A stretch of 37,419 bases of DNA, taken from contig CAIRCM010000096.1 of assembly GCA_903877125.1 (NCBI GenBank), forward strand, positions 1-37,419. Direction: 5' to 3'. This DNA is from an uncultured Acetobacteraceae bacterium. Its GTDB lineage: Bacteria; Pseudomonadota; Alphaproteobacteria; Acetobacterales; Acetobacteraceae. Of this stretch, positions 36,095-37,419 are shown piece after piece. A model generated the notes under the pieces. It was not told the DNA's origin. It searched no databases and saw only the letters and a list, made by a program, of their open reading frames with translations. Position 1 is the stretch's first letter. The number at the start of each line of letters is the position of its first letter. The position numbers and the translations under genes were made by a program.

Positions 36095-37284
36095 GCGCCA
36101 TGTGGGAAAATCGTTGCAAGATCGCCGTCAGCGGCGTCGGCTTCTCGAAGGTCACACGCTCCGCCGATATCCCGCTCGCCGCGCATGCGCTGGAAGCGGT
36201 CAAGGGCGCGGTCGCCGATTCCGGGCTGAAGATGGAAGACATCGACGGGCTCGCGACCTATCCGGAATTGCCGGCGACCGGCCATGCGGAGGTCGACGGA
36301 ATCTCCGTGGTGTCGGTGAACTGCATGATGGCGATGCTGAAGCTCCCGTCGCTGACGTGGCACATCCAGGTCGGGTCGAGCAATATCGGCGGCGCACTGC
36401 AACAGGCGGCCAATGCGCTGCTGGCCGGCGTGTGCAAATACGCCGTCGTATGGCGCGCGATGCACAATCCGCGCGGCACGTATCAGAACCTGCCCGGTAA
36501 CATGGCGGCCGGTGCGGGGCAGTTTACGGGCCCTTACGGTTTCGGCGGGCCGGGCCAGGGGCATGCGGTGGCCTATGCGCGGTGGCTGGAAAAGAACGGC
36601 CAGACCCGCGACAAGATGGCCACCCTGGTGCTGAACCAGCGCAAAAACACCCAGCACAATCCGCACGCCTATTTCTATGGCACGGAACTGACCCGGGAGG
36701 ACTATTTCGCCTCCCGCATGGTGGCCTACCCGTTCTGCCTGTTCGATTGCGACATCCCCGTGCAGGGCGCGGTCGCATTGGTGCTGACCACGGCGGATCG
36801 GGCACGCGACCTGAAGCCGACGCCAGCCTATCTGGCGGGCTATGGTCAGCGTCTGCACTTCGAAACCGCGGGCCGGATCGGCAGCCTGTCCAACTACATG
36901 GAAGGCGGCTCGAGCTCCGCGAAGCTGACCTGGGAATGTTCGGGTTTTTCCCCGAAGGACGTGGACGTCGCACAAATTTACGACGGATTCTCGGCCTCGG
37001 TCATCTACGGTCTCGAATCCTACGGGTTCTGCAAGGAAGGGGAGGCGCTGGACTTCATCCAGGGCGGGCGGATCGAACTGGACGGCGAACTGCCACTGAA
37101 CACCTTCGGCGGCAGTCTGGGCACCGGCCGTATCCACGGGCTGTGGCACATCATCGAGGGCGCGTTGCAGGCCTCTGGCCGGGCTGGGACACGCCAGGTG
37201 AAGGATGCCAACGTGTCGTTCGTGGGGGCGAGCGCGCCGATCGTGACCGGCACGACGTTCATCTTCGTAAGGGATCCCTACTGA
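36091..37284 (+). CDS. Thiolase-superfamily protein, probable DUF35 partner (aldolase type)
   Basis: A 397-aa thiolase-fold protein of the SCP2/Ltp-like branch: KIAVSGVGFSKVTR, SGLKMEDIDGLATYPELPAT, AQIYDGFSASVIYGLESYGF and LNTFGGSLGTGRIHGLWHII. Two classical thiolase residues are absent. The nucleophilic Cys position reads VGSSNIGG (S96/S97), and the usual GH motif near the end reads GR (R347). Y297 in IYDGF is kept; a tyrosine near this position is used by Ltp2-type retro-aldolases that shorten steroid side chains. With the DUF35 gene upstream overlapping by ATGA, a two-subunit aldolase acting on an acyl-CoA is the best guess. Substrate is unknown, and no sterol genes are in view. Confidence 0.85.
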   Translation: MSAMWENRCKIAVSGVGFSKVTRSADIPLAAHALEAVKGAVADSGLKMEDIDGLATYPELPATGHAEVDGISVVSVNCMMAMLKLPSLTWHIQVGSSNIGGALQQAANALLAGVCKYAVVWRAMHNPRGTYQNLPGNMAAGAGQFTGPYGFGGPGQGHAVAYARWLEKNGQTRDKMATLVLNQRKNTQHNPHAYFYGTELTREDYFASRMVAYPFCLFDCDIPVQGAVALVLTTADRARDLKPTPAYLAGYGQRLHFETAGRIGSLSNYMEGGSSSAKLTWECSGFSPKDVDVAQIYDGFSASVIYGLESYGFCKEGEALDFIQGGRIELDGELPLNTFGGSLGTGRIHGLWHIIEGALQASGRAGTRQVKDANVSFVGASAPIVTGTTFIFVRDPY

Positions 37285-37349
37285 AGCCCGTCCGTGGGCT
37301 AGGCAACGCGCAAAAATTACCGCTCCAAGTCGCGGCGGTCTCGTTACAT

Positions 37350-37419
37350 CGTCATGGCCCGGCTCGTCCGGGCCACCTATAGCGGCACACTGCCACAACA
37401 GGTGGCCCGGACGAGCCGA
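37350..37419. repeat. REP-like inverted repeat, copy 2 (at the right edge)
   Basis: CGTCATGGCCCGGCTCGTCC resembles the left part of the element at 1826. The arms at 37360-37378 and 37400-37418 are perfectly complementary over 19 bp (CGGCTCGTCCGGGCCACCT and its complement). The element probably continues past the window, since the mirror of CGTCATGG is not yet seen. It follows the thiolase-like gene and may end its transcript. Confidence 0.65.

Overview
The window is chromosomal DNA of a high-GC alphaproteobacterium. The strong G/C bias at third codon positions, the mix of CoA-ester enzymes, branched-chain-type binding proteins, an HWE-free classical hybrid kinase and a DUF817 protein fit Rhodospirillales/Acetobacteraceae best. 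That placement is inferred from gene content only; no rRNA or other phylogenetic marker is present. I saw no tRNA, CRISPR array, prophage or transposase.

Layout. 1-463: the 3' end of a group II intron (domains V and VI are foldable by eye) directly followed, in frame, by the 3' part of a Crp/Fnr-type regulator gene that it appears to interrupt. 534-1787: a branched-chain-amino-acid-type periplasmic binding protein. 1910-3908 (-): a ClpP-like secreted protein and a crotonase lacking both usual catalytic glutamates. 4139-6588: a membrane-anchored protein of unknown function converging on a DUF817-DUF2809 fusion membrane protein. 6943-7865: a SAM methyltransferase and a small convergent hypothetical gene. 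8180-11475: a signalling island with a stand-alone receiver, a CHASE-type hybrid histidine kinase one base downstream, and a convergent NarL/LuxR response regulator whose 3' end overlaps the kinase gene by 50 bp. 11642-12391: an SDR.

12412-20703 is a run of five minus-strand genes, read right to left: class III CoA-transferase, bifunctional NAD(P)H-hydrate repair enzyme, malonyl-CoA decarboxylase, a PstS-like/OmpA fusion, and an AceE/transketolase-type thiamine diphosphate enzyme. 20822-21891 is a ParA-like ATPase overlapping (ATGA) a small CopD-like membrane protein. 21964-25035 holds a Pat-type acetyltransferase whose ATP-grasp part is drastically shortened and an HSL-family esterase. 25254-27868 is a divergent pair: a MerR-type HTH fused to citrate synthase, and a CoA-transferase with its lobes in swapped order. 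A 23-bp AT-rich palindrome lies between them. 27931-37284 holds selB, a second SDR, a Tat-exported oligopeptide-type binding protein, a large SWIM/SNF2 helicase, and a DUF35/thiolase-like pair of the kind used in acyl-CoA chain shortening.

Two dispersed repeat families are visible. One has three copies (5272, 21888, 30611). Each supplies the TAG stop codon of the gene upstream and, in two cases, also the stop codon of the convergent gene. The second is a REP-like inverted repeat at 1826 and at the right edge (37350).

No complete new multi-gene system is evident. The most unusual items are the intron inside the crp/fnr-type gene, the stop-codon-embedded repeat family, the HTH-citrate synthase with its candidate operator, and several enzymes that have lost canonical catalytic residues.
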